A stretch of DNA of 22,429 bases from the NCBI GenBank assembly GCA_024364805.1, contig CM044498.1, positions 10,711,407 through 10,733,835 of the forward strand, written 5' to 3'. Position numbers and translations under genes: made by a program. How positions within the stretch are numbered: the first letter of the stretch is position 1; the number at the start of each line of letters is the position of its first letter. Shown in pieces: positions 1-8,750 of the stretch. This DNA is from Euprymna scolopes. Lineage: Eukaryota; Mollusca; Cephalopoda; Sepiida; Sepiolidae. The notes beneath the pieces were generated by a model, which was given only the letters and a program-made list of their open reading frames with translations, searched no databases and was not told the DNA's origin.

Positions 1-16
1 TATATATATATATATT
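1..16. repeat. (TA)n microsatellite at window edge
   Basis: The window opens in a pure TA dinucleotide run that probably continues to the left. Such runs in this window often mark the 5' ends of Helitron-like elements, but nothing beyond the run is visible here. Confidence 0.9.
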
Positions 17-91
17 ATTTTCTTTTACTTATTTTTTTTAATATACATGTTTCATCCTTTTGGGAATCATCAGTGTAAGGAGTTATGATTA

Positions 92-176
92 CAGCCGGTC
101 GGGAGATTTAAACCCGATCACAAAGACATCTCTGACTCCATTAGCAAGGAACAAACCACACAGCCAACGTAACCAC
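92..176 (-). repeat. tRNA-derived SINE head relic
   Basis: On the minus strand the segment starts GTTGGCTGTGTGG, an A-box-like motif, and about 45 bases later has GGGTTTAAATCTC, a B-box-like motif (consensus GGTTCRANNCC). This spacing is that of a tRNA-derived Pol III promoter. Known octopus SINEs begin with a similar GGCTGTGTGG block (established, from memory). The B box has drifted and no body or tail can be followed past about position 90, so I read it as a decayed SINE head and not a working tRNA. It could also be chance similarity. Confidence 0.45.
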
Positions 177-835
177 AAGAAATACAGTTGGAATTAACAT
201 TTATATAAATGTCTAGCTGGCTAGAGTGATCTTATGATTATAGCACTATGATCTGCTCATGCAAGCTTAATTAACCAACTTCAATTTCAACTTAGAGTGC
301 TAAACAATGAGAACTGAGTTCTTATATACTAGAATGCTGCCCTGTATTGCCCGATCGTAAAATACACTTAAATATAATATTTTAATCTACGCAGATTTCG
401 TATTTATTATTATGGAGACAATTTTCTATTGATTATTATATCAAAAGTTTAAAAAAAATGATTTGTGTGTCATCAGCTAGAATCAAAAGCAAAACATTTA
501 GCGCTCCTGTGATATTTGCTCCCATATGACCCAAGGACAGATATCAAAACTTTAAAAATTAATGCAGTTTAACATATAAATGTATATTTGCATAAAGAAG
601 CACTTTAAGCTGACTTATGCCTACCAAGTTCCAATATTTCAATTTTGATTCCTTAGCAGCTATTTTTACTGGCAAAAAACAAAATCATTGTTTTACAGGT
701 CTGAATCCCCTATATATCAGGTTCAAGTCTGTAGACTAAAGATTGACAGTAGTTTGGTAAAGACTGTTCTACACACATAGAGACAGTCATTTTTGATATA
801 TATTTGGGCTTCAGACCTTTTTTTACTCTCTTTGC
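177..835. other. AT-rich intergenic/intronic stretch, nothing recognised
   Basis: AT-rich sequence without a long open frame, tandem repeat or clear mobile-element end. Both strands were read; no exon-like sequence with splice signals was seen. It probably contains decayed repeats that cannot be named by eye. Confidence 0.5.
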
Positions 836-1110
836 GTCAGATTAAATTAAATATAAGTCACATTATGACCCCCTATGTCTAACAGCTATATTCCAAAATT
901 CATAATGAGCAGTTAATTAGTTTAGAAGTGAATCCTTTACATATAAATATCTGATTATAACTAACTTTATTAAAGATTTAAAAAGTGTTTCATGTGAGAT
1001 TAAAACCCTGAAACCTGGGATCAAACTGAACTGGAGGCAAATGATTTCCGTACATGGCCACCAAATGAACGAAAATATTTTATCTGTTTAACCTATTCAT
1101 AATGTTCATG
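836..1110. repeat. Dispersed repeat, copy 1 (partner at 9180-9440)
   Basis: This stretch aligns by eye with 9180-9440 in the same orientation. Shared blocks include TTCATAATGA, GAATTAGTTTAG-like and AGTGAATCCT, followed in both by a short AT-rich segment with ATATAAATAT-like bases and then CTAACTT. The GTGAATCCTATA-like motif is typical of the outer ends of Helitron-like invertebrate repeats (inference). It is heavily diverged and gives no coding sequence. Confidence 0.55.
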
Positions 1111-1465
1111 AATTTGACTTAGGAATCTCTCTACATATATCTAAAATAGTTTGATTGTTAAATAAACATAAAGAAAAATTCTATTTTTAATAAAAAAAAT
1201 ATATACAATCATTTGATTAAAAAAGAAAATTATCTTTACTTATTTTTACGTTTGTTTATTTTTCTTGCGCTTAGTGAAAAGGTTCAGATTATTATATGTT
1301 GTTCATTCGACTAGACTAGTAAAGAATCTTAGAATATCTTTTACATGTTTTTAATTTTCATTATCTGTACCTGTCTGACATTGATTGCCATTTTAGTTTT
1401 TAAAAATTTCTTTGTATCTTGACTGCACATTTTTAAAATTATACAGGAAAAGAAATAAATTTTTT

Positions 1466-1870
1466 GTCCATAAAAATGGGCAAAAGTTTATAGTCCGTTC
1501 TTAGAAGGAGAGATTTATGCCAAATTGATGTTTGAATTTTTGTATTAATCCCTAACTATGCATCAAACGGATATTATAATACTTAGTTTGCTGCATCTTA
1601 TCATAGCAAATGATTCATACAAAATTTCAGCCAAATTCATAGTAGTTTCCAAGAAAACATGGTATTGTGGTGACTAATCCCTATTAATCCCTAACTGCAT
1701 CAAACTAAGACCATAGTACTGTTTGCTGCACCTTCTCATAGCAAAGTTCCATAAAAAAAATATCAGCCAAATTTGCTCAGTAGTTTCTGAGAAATATATT
1801 AGGTTAAAATTCAATTACAAAAATAATGAAGTGTAAGTCTCATATAAAAACACACACACACATGCATAGA
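1466..1870 (-). repeat. Old Helitron-like repeat, inverted partner of 2545-2805
   Basis: The reverse complement of 2590-2790 runs along this stretch: shared blocks are TTTATGCCAAATTGAT, TTAATCCCTAACT, ATAATACTTA, and AGTAGTTTCT followed by GAAA. The block near AGTAGTTTCTGA resembles the common subterminal region of invertebrate Helitrons in which a phrase close to 'aactactgg.ctgatctggttgaattt' occurs. A ~111-bp internal unit is tandemly duplicated (see separate entry). The outer right edge is marked by a CA tract at 1851-1862. No coding capacity. Confidence 0.55.
1545..1793. repeat. Two-copy tandem duplication (139-bp spacing)
   Basis: The unit at 1545-1655 recurs at 1684-1793. Both begin TTAATCCCTAACT, continue through GCATCAAAC, a block ending TTTGCTGCA, CATAGCAAA, TCAGCCAAATT and end at AGTAGTTTC...GAAA. 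The copies differ at many positions, so the duplication is not recent. The single-copy partner element at 2545-2805 has only one such unit, which suggests that the duplication arose after the two elements separated. Confidence 0.75.
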
Positions 1871-2544
1871 AACATATAAAATATTTTTAATATAGAGAAG
1901 AGAAGACCTGGAGAAAAAATTCTTATGTTAGGGAGACGAATCTTTGCAGTTTAAAACATGTTATCTTCCCTACATAATTTGAGTCATATTTTTTTTTTTT
2001 TAATGCCACTGTCATAACATTTTTCTGAGAATAATTATTTTTACAAAGAAACTCAAACGAAAGATATTTTGATATTGCAAGGAACATGTTGGAAGGGATG
2101 AAAAATGACAAAATGGTTAGGCCGCATCAAATATTGATGCAATATTATTTAGGTCTTAAGGTCTATAATCCAGGCAATATAATTTTCAAGAAAAAATGAA
2201 AATATATGAGAAAAAGACAACAAAGGTGTATATGTGTGTGTGTGTTCATGCATCAGTTTCAATGATTGAAACCAATAACATTTGTATTGGGCAAATTATT
2301 TAGGATTTTTTAGTTACAACTTGCATATTTTGATGGCTTTGAAAAAAGAATTTAACCATGATCCCTGAAAGGCCATTTGAGTATTTTAAAGGAGTGTATG
2401 CATGCACTCATGGATTTAAAGTTTATGTCTATTAGGTTTGATTTATTTCTTAAGAGTAAAGGGATTAGATTCGACCCTTTTGAAAACAAGTGTACCTATA
2501 AAGCTGCTTCTTCCATCCATCCCAACCTAAGAAACATGGAGTAA
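1871..2544. other. AT-rich stretch, nothing recognised
   Basis: No convincing exon, RNA gene or element end. A short GT tract lies at 2227-2244 and a T tract at 1989-2001. Short open frames here have no resemblance to a known family and are rich in Phe/Lys, as expected for AT-rich noise. Confidence 0.5.
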
Positions 2545-2805
2545 TCTTGTTATATATATTTTTTTTTCGTTTGTCTATCCATTTCACTTTTCGTCAGAAA
2601 CTACTGGACTGATCTGGTTGAATTTTTGTATAGACCTTTATGGTAAGTATTATGGTATCCATTCAATGCACAGTTAGGGATTAATAAGGATTAATATTTA
2701 ATGCAAAACATTAACACAAATTTAACAATATTCAATCAATTTGGCATAAAGCACTTGTTCTAAGTTAATACATTATTACCCATATTTAACAGGTAAAAAG
2801 TCTAG
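2545..2805 (+). repeat. Old Helitron-like repeat, inverted partner of 1466-1870
   Basis: It begins with TC preceded by A, then TTGTTATATATATTTT, and ends with CTAG followed by T at 2802-2805. A|TC ... CTAG|T are the termini expected for a Helitron inserted in an AT dinucleotide. Inside, the phrase GAAACTACTGGACTGATC is the kind of subterminal block found in Helitron-like mollusc repeats. I do not see a good GC hairpin before CTAG, so the 3' end is less certain than in the array at 3214-6056. A GT/TA microsatellite follows at once. Confidence 0.5.
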
Positions 2806-2810
2806 TGTGC

Positions 2811-2824
2811 ATGTGTGTGTGTGC

Positions 2825-2856
<32 letters not shown>
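2811..2856. repeat. (TG)n(TA)n compound microsatellite
   Basis: TG repeats with one TGCG interruption run directly into TA repeats. Likely length-variable. Confidence 0.95.
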
Positions 2857-3483
2857 TATAATAGATGACAAAAGTCTATATTCCAAATTTCATGATGTTG
2901 ACCATCTTACAATTCCTCAGTTGACACAATTCTTGATAGTATCTATTTCATAACACAAAATCATTCATTTAATTATATCAATCAATGAATCTATTTTGCC
3001 CTTAACTCATCAGAAAAAATAGCAACAATCAATCCACCAAAAGGAAATAAAATGCGTTTGGACATGATTAAAAAATCTGAAAATTGGAAAAGAAGCTGTA
3101 AATACCTTATAGTTTGCTTACATTACGCCATTTTGAATATTTATATATATATATATAATAAACTAGCTAAATTGTATATTTTCTTTTATCTGTACTCTCA
3201 ATTTTATAGATTACTAGCGGGAGTACCTGGCGTTGCCCGGGTGTTTGTAGGTGTGTGTGTGTTGGGGGGGGGGGGGTAATTAAAAAAAAAAACGTTGAGG
3301 CGAAGATGGAAAAGAAAGTGTGAAAAAAATCTGACAACTTACCACTTGTCCACGAAGGGAGAGTAATCAAACAGAGTTCAAATTTAACAATGAAAAAGTT
3401 AAATTGACATGTGCATGATTTTAATGATCATGCCATAGAAGTCTCACGTTGACCTTTTAATGTGGGATAGTTATTTTGGTTTT

Positions 3484-3524
3484 GTTTCCCAACATTTTGT
3501 TTCGCCAAAATGTTGGGGGGAAAC
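3484..3524. repeat. Long hairpin inside Helitron copy A
   Basis: GTTTCCCAACATTTTG at 3484-3499 pairs with CAAAATGTTGGGGGGAAAC at 3506-3524 around a 6-base loop; the only imperfection is three extra G in the right arm. It would form a stable cruciform or RNA stem. Copy E has only a degraded version near 8371-8401. Function unknown. Confidence 0.85.
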
Positions 3525-3895
3525 CAGCTCCCCATAAAGAGGAGAGTGTCCATATGAATAGCAATTGTCTGATAGAAGGAATTTCCCCCACATTGATCAA
3601 ACACCCATTGCTTTCTGGACGTTCCCGGCCTTCGTGCTGGGAACCACACATTCGCTTCAGATGAGTTTCGGTTTTGTACGAAAAAGCTGAACGAACACGT
3701 GAGAAGCTGAAATAGGAAGAATTTTATAAAAGTCGACGTAAATAAATCTACACGTGACGCATATTCGCAAATCGTACATATTATGATCTACGGGGTATAT
3801 AAAGAGTTCCAAGACATAGTAACCCCCTCCCCCTCCGAGAAGCCTGGCGAAAAAAAGCCTTTCTTGGACATACAAAAATGTGTGCACCACATTTG

Positions 3896-3899
<4 letters not shown>

Positions 3900-3948
<49 letters not shown>
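3900..3948. repeat. (TA)n(GA)n microsatellite at the A/B junction
   Basis: TA repeats followed by seven GA units end exactly at the CTAG that closes copy B on the minus strand. The tract is the expanded 5' terminus of copy A, where the other copies have the short TCTATATATATA. Confidence 0.9.
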
Positions 3949-4027
3949 CTAGTGGGGGTACCCAGCGTTGCCCGGGTGTTTGGCGGTGTGTGTGTGTGTA
4001 CTCTTAAATAAAAAAAAAAGTTTTGGT

Positions 4028-4110
4028 AGGTAGTTAGGATTGAACCCGAAGCCCTGAGGCGAAGTTGGAAAAAAAATCTGAGACGTTAACCGCTCGACCA
4101 ACAAGAAAGA
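4028..4110 (-). promoter_or_regulatory. tRNA-like module (A and B box) in copy B
   Basis: Minus-strand TGGTCGAGCGGTTAA (4086-4100) matches a Pol III A box of tRNA-Ser/Leu type, and GGTTCAATCC (4037-4046) matches the B box. The spacing is about 50 bases, with an expanded T-rich middle. On the same strand a T10 tract follows at 4010-4019, a possible Pol III terminator. Both the D-loop-like and T-loop-like blocks are near consensus, yet the anticodon region has no readable stem, so this is a tRNA derivative. It may serve as a SINE-like promoter or be a captured passenger. Confidence 0.6.
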
Positions 4111-4606
4111 GTAAGTGAAAAATGATTGAATTTGTTTAAGTAGAAATGACAGGTGCCCGCTTAATGAGGTCATATAGAAGTTGCAGAGTTAAGATTTATG
4201 ACAACATAAGCAATGGCTATTAAGCAGTTAACATTTTCTGCAGGACAGTTTTTAATAAGGTGAAAACCCAACTTTGGGAAGGGAGAGCAGCTCCCCCGTT
4301 TATTAGGAGAGTGTTATCCAAATGAAAGCAATTGTCTGATATGACGGTGAAAAGCCGACATTGACCAAACGTTTACTTTAATTCAAATTCATTTTCGTTT
4401 TTTTATACTGAATAGCGAAAGAAACACGCGGTGATCAAAAAATCTGGAAAAAATAGCGTTTAAAAGTTGGGCAAATTAAATACATGCGCAACCTCCATTG
4501 TTAAGTGGTACATATAATCATCTAGACAGCAGATAGAAAGTTTTAAGGAGTGAGCCGACCGAGAAGCCGCAAGAAAAAAAGCCTTTAGTGGACATACAGA
4601 AAAATG

Positions 4607-4607
4607 T

Positions 4608-4635
<28 letters not shown>
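4607..4635. repeat. (CA)n microsatellite
   Basis: Uninterrupted CA run in the outer 5' part of Helitron copy B; the sister copies have short CA runs at the same place, so it is an expansion of an element-borne seed. Confidence 0.95.
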
Positions 4636-4638
<3 letters not shown>

Positions 4639-4660
4639 CACACATTTTGGCTTTTTTAGA

Positions 4661-5416
4661 CTAGGGGGAATACCCAGTGTTGCTCGGGTTTTTAGAGGTG
4701 TGTGTGTTGGGAGAGGTTAAATCAAAACAAAAGAATAAGTGAAGTAATAACCCTGTTTAAATATTATAAAAATAAAAAATGTTAAAACTTCTTAATAAAT
4801 TGGAAAAAAAACGAACGTAATGCAAACGAACGATGTGAAAATTTCTTAAAATCGAAAAAACAAAAAAAAAGAAAACGCAAATGTGATGGAAAAAAAAACA
4901 AAAAAACGAATGTGATGCAAAACGAACGATGTTAAAACTTTAAAAAATCTGAAAAAAAAAACAAAAAAAACAGCGAACGTGAAAAATGGTATAAATAATC
5001 CTGTTTCAATATTAAAACTTTAAAAATCAAAAAAAAAAAAAGAAGACATCTCACATCATGATTTGAACTTACAACCTTTAGATAATGATGCTGTGCTTTA
5101 ATCAACTGAGCTAAGAGGACCTTGACAAAATTGAGTTGTTTTTTTTAAATATTTAAACTAATTCAAGTTCCGACGTCATTTGCGCATGCGTAGAAGCTAT
5201 CTTGTCATGAGGGAACGATTTTTTTCTACCTCCTCCCTATAAAAAACTGGCCAGTTTAGGGTGAAGGAATTAATGTTTTTGGCCAATTTTTCAATATTTG
5301 TTGTCCAAGATGTTGAGCTTGAAAATGATACCAATCTTGTGAAAATCCGTCGCGGCTGTCAAAAGTTTTTGTGAGACATACAAACACACACACATTTTTG
5401 CTTTTATATATATAGA
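4661..5416 (-). mobile_element. Non-autonomous Helitron, array copy C
   Basis: Minus-strand start TCTATATATATAAAAGC (ends at 5416) and end CTAG (4661-4664), butting against the TC of copy B. It belongs with copy D to a second subfamily: both share GAAGGAATTAATGTTTTTGG, a block near TCAATATTTGT, and GTGAAAATCCGT before the CA-rich terminus. This outer region differs from copies A, B and E. The left half contains A-rich tracts with a recurring phrase of the form CGAACGTGATGCAAACGAACGATG (three variants between 4811 and 4980). Non-coding. Confidence 0.8.
5043..5123 (-). promoter_or_regulatory. tRNA-Met/Ile-like module in copy C
   Basis: On the minus strand TTAGCTCAGTTGAT (5101-5114) is a near-perfect tRNA D-arm/A box, followed by an anticodon-arm-like ATTATCTAAAGG and the T-loop/B box AGTTCAAATC (5060-5069), then a T12 tract at 5029-5040. 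The overall phrase resembles elongator tRNA-Met or tRNA-Ile genes, unlike the Ser/Leu-like modules of copies B and D. The T stem no longer pairs well, so it is not a functional tRNA. Confidence 0.65.
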
Positions 5417-5603
5417 CTAGCGGGGGTACCCGGCATTTGTAGGTGTGTATGTAGGAGAGGGTGACCCTGTTTTAATATTATTAAAAAAAAAAAACATGAT
5501 GTTAAAAAAAATTGGAAAAACCAAAACAAAGCAAAACAGCAAAGAAACGTTAAAAAAAAAAAAAAAAAAAAAACAAGTGTAAAAGAGGAAAAAAAGTTTA
5601 GGT

Positions 5604-5680
5604 AGAAAGACCGGCTTGAACCCGAAGAATCGAGGCTTAGGCGGAAAAAAATGCCCGACACGTTACCGCTACGCCAAAGA
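5604..5680 (-). promoter_or_regulatory. tRNA-like module in copy D
   Basis: Minus-strand TGGCGTAGCGGTAA (5663-5676) and GGTTCAAGCC (5613-5622) form an A box and B box about 40 bases apart; a T-rich tract follows on that strand at 5590-5596. It is similar in type to the module of copy B (CTTCGGGTTCAA in both) and different from that of copy C. Confidence 0.6.
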
Positions 5681-6008
5681 GACATACACTTAATAACGGA
5701 TAAAATTAGACCTTTAAAAACATTTGCAGGTGGTTGAAACTAACGGGAATGTTTTCTAGGTCAAACATGATGTCATTGTCGTAGTAGCAGGATGAGAGAA
5801 AATGAAGGAACGATTTTTTCAGTACCCTCCTTGTAGAAAAGGGCCCAGTTTAGGATGAAGGAATTAATGTTTTTGGCCAATTTTTCGATATTTGTCAGGC
5901 GAAGGTTGGAGCTTTAAAATGATACCTATCTGGTGAAAATCCGTGGCCCATGTCAAGGTTTTTGCGAGACATACAAACACACACACACATACATACAAAC
6001 ATTTTCGC

Positions 6009-6012
<4 letters not shown>

Positions 6013-6054
<42 letters not shown>
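6013..6054. repeat. (TA)n microsatellite
   Basis: Twenty-one TA units at the 5' terminus of Helitron copy D. Confidence 0.97.
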
Positions 6055-6056
<2 letters not shown>

Positions 6057-6119
6057 TGTTCTGCTATGAAGGACACCATCTTTGTAAAAGATTGCATAAC
6101 AAATTGTATCATCTCATTG

Positions 6120-6731
6120 AATAAATGAGATGTTGCGCATTAGAGGAAAGCTCCAAGGATGGAGTACTGTTGCCATATCTGCGCAGGAGTTGCTAGAAAG
6201 GACTTATCTTGCCTTGATAGTTCAAAATAGACTTCGTAGCCTTGTATGGGATGTCCTTTTCTCTTCCCTGCAACGTCTTTCTCACAGAAGAAATGTTGCG
6301 AGTTTGTCTCTGCTTTATCGTTATTTTCATGGCAAGTGCTCGGCTGAGCTCCAATCTATGGTCCCCCCTCGCCAAACTTTCACAAGAAACACTCGTCTAG
6401 CTGTAAACACTATCAATAATTTCCCCCACTCTTTATCTGTACCTAAACCTAAACGTAGATTCCATGAGCAAAGCTTCTTTATTAGAACTACACGCCTATG
6501 AAATTGTCTTCCGTTTTCCTGCTTTCCAGCTGATTACAATATGGTTGTCTTTAAGTCTAACGTAAACAAGTTTTTGATGAGCCATTCCATATAAGTTAAC
6601 AAATTCACCAAATTTTCATTACTAACGATTACTATATTGTCCAATTTCTACTGTACACTCTTTAACCCTTATCCTCGAATGACCTCAAGGCCTTGATAAG
6701 TGGTGATACCCATGTAAAAAAAAAGAAAAAA
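6120..6731 (+). mobile_element. LINE 3' end (L1), 5'-truncated
   Basis: The C-terminal end of a non-LTR retrotransposon reverse-transcriptase polyprotein followed by its 3' UTR. The frame 6130-6501 contains LSHRRNVASLSLLYRYFHG, then CSAELQSMVPP and a RNTRLAVNT block, the conserved tail of CR1/Jockey-type LINE ORF2 seen in many invertebrates. The frame meets a stop just after the TTRL that normally leads to WN.LP; the continuing CFPADYNM and VFKSNVNKFL motifs are readable up to about 6590. The 3' UTR has CTTATCCTCGA...CTTGATAAGTGGTGAT and ends in a poly(A)-like tail at 6716-6731. The upstream part (6130-6230) is garbled. It is a dead 5'-truncated copy; exact clade uncertain. Confidence 0.85.
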
Positions 6732-7216
6732 GCCCATTAACTGTGAAATTTCTGGTATCTGATTATGTAGCTACACCTATTTTACTGGCATTTAAGTATT
6801 GAATGACAAGCGTGCAGGCATGTGTGTCTGCTGTTGCTAGGATGAAAGTCATTGTCATGGACAGAAGGGCTAGATGAAAAAGTATGATATTGAAAGATTG
6901 AAAATTTTGGATGAACCGTGATATATTAAATCCTGGCAGCACCAAAGATATACTAATTATTTTTCTTCCTATTTCCTTAAAGAGAATCATCCTTTATGTA
7001 TACCAGATTAGCGCCCTCTTTATTTAAATCATATAGTATGATCATGTTGAATCTATGAGAGTTCATGGATTAGCAGATTGAGTTACCAGAGTGAGTCCAC
7101 AAGAGTGGGAGGAAGTGATTAGGATGAACTTGAAAGAGAGATAAGTAATTAAAGACTTGGACAGAGATAGATTTAATTTGTAAACATTAAAAAACAACAA
7201 TAGGAAATACGTCAGA
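6732..7216. other. AT-rich spacer between two LINE ends
   Basis: No feature could be supported. A short stretch at 7080-7140 is purine-rich and less AT-biased (GAGTCCACAAGAGTGGGAGG), possibly a remnant of another LINE or SINE, but without a readable motif. Confidence 0.4.
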
Positions 7217-7610
7217 TAGAAGGTGCTCGGCTGAACTCAAATCTTTAGTTCATTCTTGTAAGACATTCATAGTAAGAACTCGTCTTCTACTATAAAGCAA
7301 AAGACATTCATTTCTTTTTCCATGGGCTTAGCATTGGGCAGAATTTCCATGAACAGAGTTTTTTGCAAGGGTTTCTTGCCTGTGGAATACATTGCCACAC
7401 AACTGAAAATTGCTTCCCTCCTGATTACAACTTGATTATCTCCAAATGCAATGTCAGCAAATTCTTACCATAAATAATGTTATAAGTTATCAAATACAGT
7501 TTATATCATTGAACAATGTTAGTAATCTCATAGTGTTCCTCATCTTTCAGCTGACAATTATTTTTTTGTCCTAAAGTGGCTCTTAGCCACCAGTAAATAA
7601 AAAAAAAAAA
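7217..7610 (+). mobile_element. LINE 3' end (L2), diverged
   Basis: It aligns with L1 from the GTGCTCGGCTGA block (7224) through CATGAACAG, a CTGATTACAA block (7421) and TGTCAGCAAATTCTTACC to a 3' UTR with TCCTAAAGTGGCTCTTAGCC and a poly(A) tail at 7597-7610. It is shorter than L1 at the 5' side and carries many differences, so it is an older or different subfamily. Confidence 0.75.
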
Positions 7611-8162
7611 TGAATTCAAATAAATAAAAAGACAATATATCATGCTATGAAATCAGTAACCCAAATACTTGACTTAAAATTTAAAAAGGTTCGACTACAA
7701 CTTTGACTCCGGACCAGTAAATTTCCCAAGATTTATACATCCTGCATTCCTACATATCATAGTGTTTTGATTTTAAAGAGGATAGTCATGTTTTTTTTAA
7801 ACCTCTGGGAATTCAACATTTGTTTCTTTTTTGATATTTTTAATGCACGAAATCTAAAGAATTTGTCTTCAAATGAAAGACAACCACCATTTTTCATTCT
7901 ATTGTCAGTCAGTTTTCACACACCTAACTCGGATTGCCATCAAAGTGTGCTATCTATTCAAGCTTCGGTCAGTGGAAAAGAGAGCTTACTAAAGTTTTAT
8001 TTTTGTCTCAATTCCAAGAACCCCTTTTAGGAAGTTGGATTTTCTCATTTAAAACCTAGCCATGTGTCTAATACTGTTCTTATGGGGAGGCAAGTAAATG
8101 CACTCTTGAATGACTTTTTGTTTACTCCAGCCCTAAATTCAATGCCTTTCTCTTATATAGTC
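7611..8162. other. AT-rich spacer, nothing recognised
   Basis: The longest open frame (7767-8030) is Phe/Leu/Ser-rich, lacks family motifs and has no codon or splice evidence. I treat the stretch as non-coding. Confidence 0.45.
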
Positions 8163-8746
8163 CCATTGGGGGTTACCAGCATTGCCCGGGTGTTTGGAGA
8201 TGTAAAAGAAAAAGAAGTGTTAGAGAGGGAGGCTCAAACTCATGAGGAACCTACCAGATCATAGGAAGTGCAAAGTGTTCAAATTTAGCGATGTCAATCA
8301 AAAAGTTGACTTGCTAGTAGGTGCAGAAACAAACGTTGGCTCAGTTCAGCTTTCCGTCGTATCATTTATTTGTTTCCCCACAATGTTGCAGAAACCAAGC
8401 TCCCCCGAAAAAATGGGAACTCTCGAATGAATAGCAATTGTCTGATATCAAGGGTTTCCCCACATTGATCAAAGCTAATTGCTTTCAAGACATGCTGGCC
8501 ATAAAGGCTAGTGAGTTGATTTGATTTCACTTTATTTATACGAAAAAGGCAAACAAACATGCAAGAGGATGGAATAGTGTGAATTTTATAAAAGTCGATC
8601 AAAATAAATCTAAAGATGACGTCCCTTCGCAAATCGTAGATATTATAATCTAGGGGATATATAAAAAGTTCTAAAACAAACAAAAAAAGCCTTTGCTGGA
8701 CATACAAAAGTGCGCGTGCACCACTTTTGCCTTTTATATATATAGA
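8163..8746 (-). mobile_element. Non-autonomous Helitron, solitary copy E
   Basis: A relative of array copy A, same orientation, 2.1 kb away. Minus-strand start TCTATATATATAAAAGGC (8729-8746) and a 3' hairpin region at 8176-8193 (plus strand ACCAGCATTGCCCGGGT). Shared interior blocks: GAATAGCAATTGTCTGATAT, TTCCCCACATTGATCAAA, TTTTATAAAAGTCGA, TTCGCAAATCGTA. The terminal CTAG is degraded. The tRNA-like module is barely recognisable around 8230-8262. Confidence 0.75.
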
Positions 8747-8750
8747 CTAT

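Larger units (their letters stand above)
3214..3948 (-). mobile_element. Non-autonomous Helitron, array copy A
   Basis: Read on the minus strand, the element starts TCTCTCTCTCTCTC plus (AT)n and AAAAGCAAA, and ends in a 6-bp stem hairpin (arms at 3225-3230 and 3237-3242) followed 11 bases later by CTAG and then a host T. TC start, terminal hairpin and CTRR end inserted before T are the defining marks of Helitrons, rolling-circle DNA transposons. There is no Rep/helicase coding sequence, so it depends on a full-length relative. It is the terminal (3'-most) unit of a four-copy array. Its middle is close to copy E at 8163-8746: shared blocks include AATAGCAATTGTCTGATA, CACATTGATCAAA and TTTTATAAAAGTCGA. 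It carries a (TA)n tract at 3900-3934 and (GA)n at 3935-3948. Confidence 0.8.
3949..4660 (-). mobile_element. Non-autonomous Helitron, array copy B
   Basis: On the minus strand it begins TCTAAAAAAGCC and ends CTAG at 3949-3952, directly abutting the TC of copy A. The terminal hairpin has arms at 3960-3965 and 3972-3977. It has the same organisation as copy A: an outer CA/GT-rich 5' part, a middle with CAATTGTCTGATA, an inner tRNA-like module and the conserved 3' hairpin end. A (CA)n tract lies at 4609-4635. No protein coding. Confidence 0.8.
5417..6056 (-). mobile_element. Non-autonomous Helitron, array copy D
   Basis: This is the 5'-most unit of the array on the minus strand. Its TC start at 6055-6056 is preceded by A (A|TC), the expected Helitron target, and it has a long (TA)n expansion at 6013-6054. 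It ends with CTAG at 5417-5420 against the TC of copy C. The 3' hairpin is damaged: the second arm is missing where other copies read TTGCCCGGGTG. It shares its outer region with copy C. No coding sequence. Confidence 0.8.

Noticed and set aside
3783-4007. Open frame crossing the A/B Helitron junction
   Set aside because: Made of microsatellite codons (Tyr-Ile repeats) and Helitron ends; not a gene.
5043-5123. A functional tRNA-Met gene on the minus strand
   Set aside because: The D-arm is good but the T stem and acceptor stem do not pair; it sits inside a Helitron copy. Kept only as a tRNA-like module.
5404-5685. Minus-strand frame of 93 codons rich in Phe
   Set aside because: Translates the poly(A/T) tracts and the 3' half of Helitron copy D; not coding.
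7767-8030. Open frame of 87 codons, Phe/Leu/Ser-rich
   Set aside because: Typical AT-rich noise; no signal peptide context, promoter or homologue recognised.
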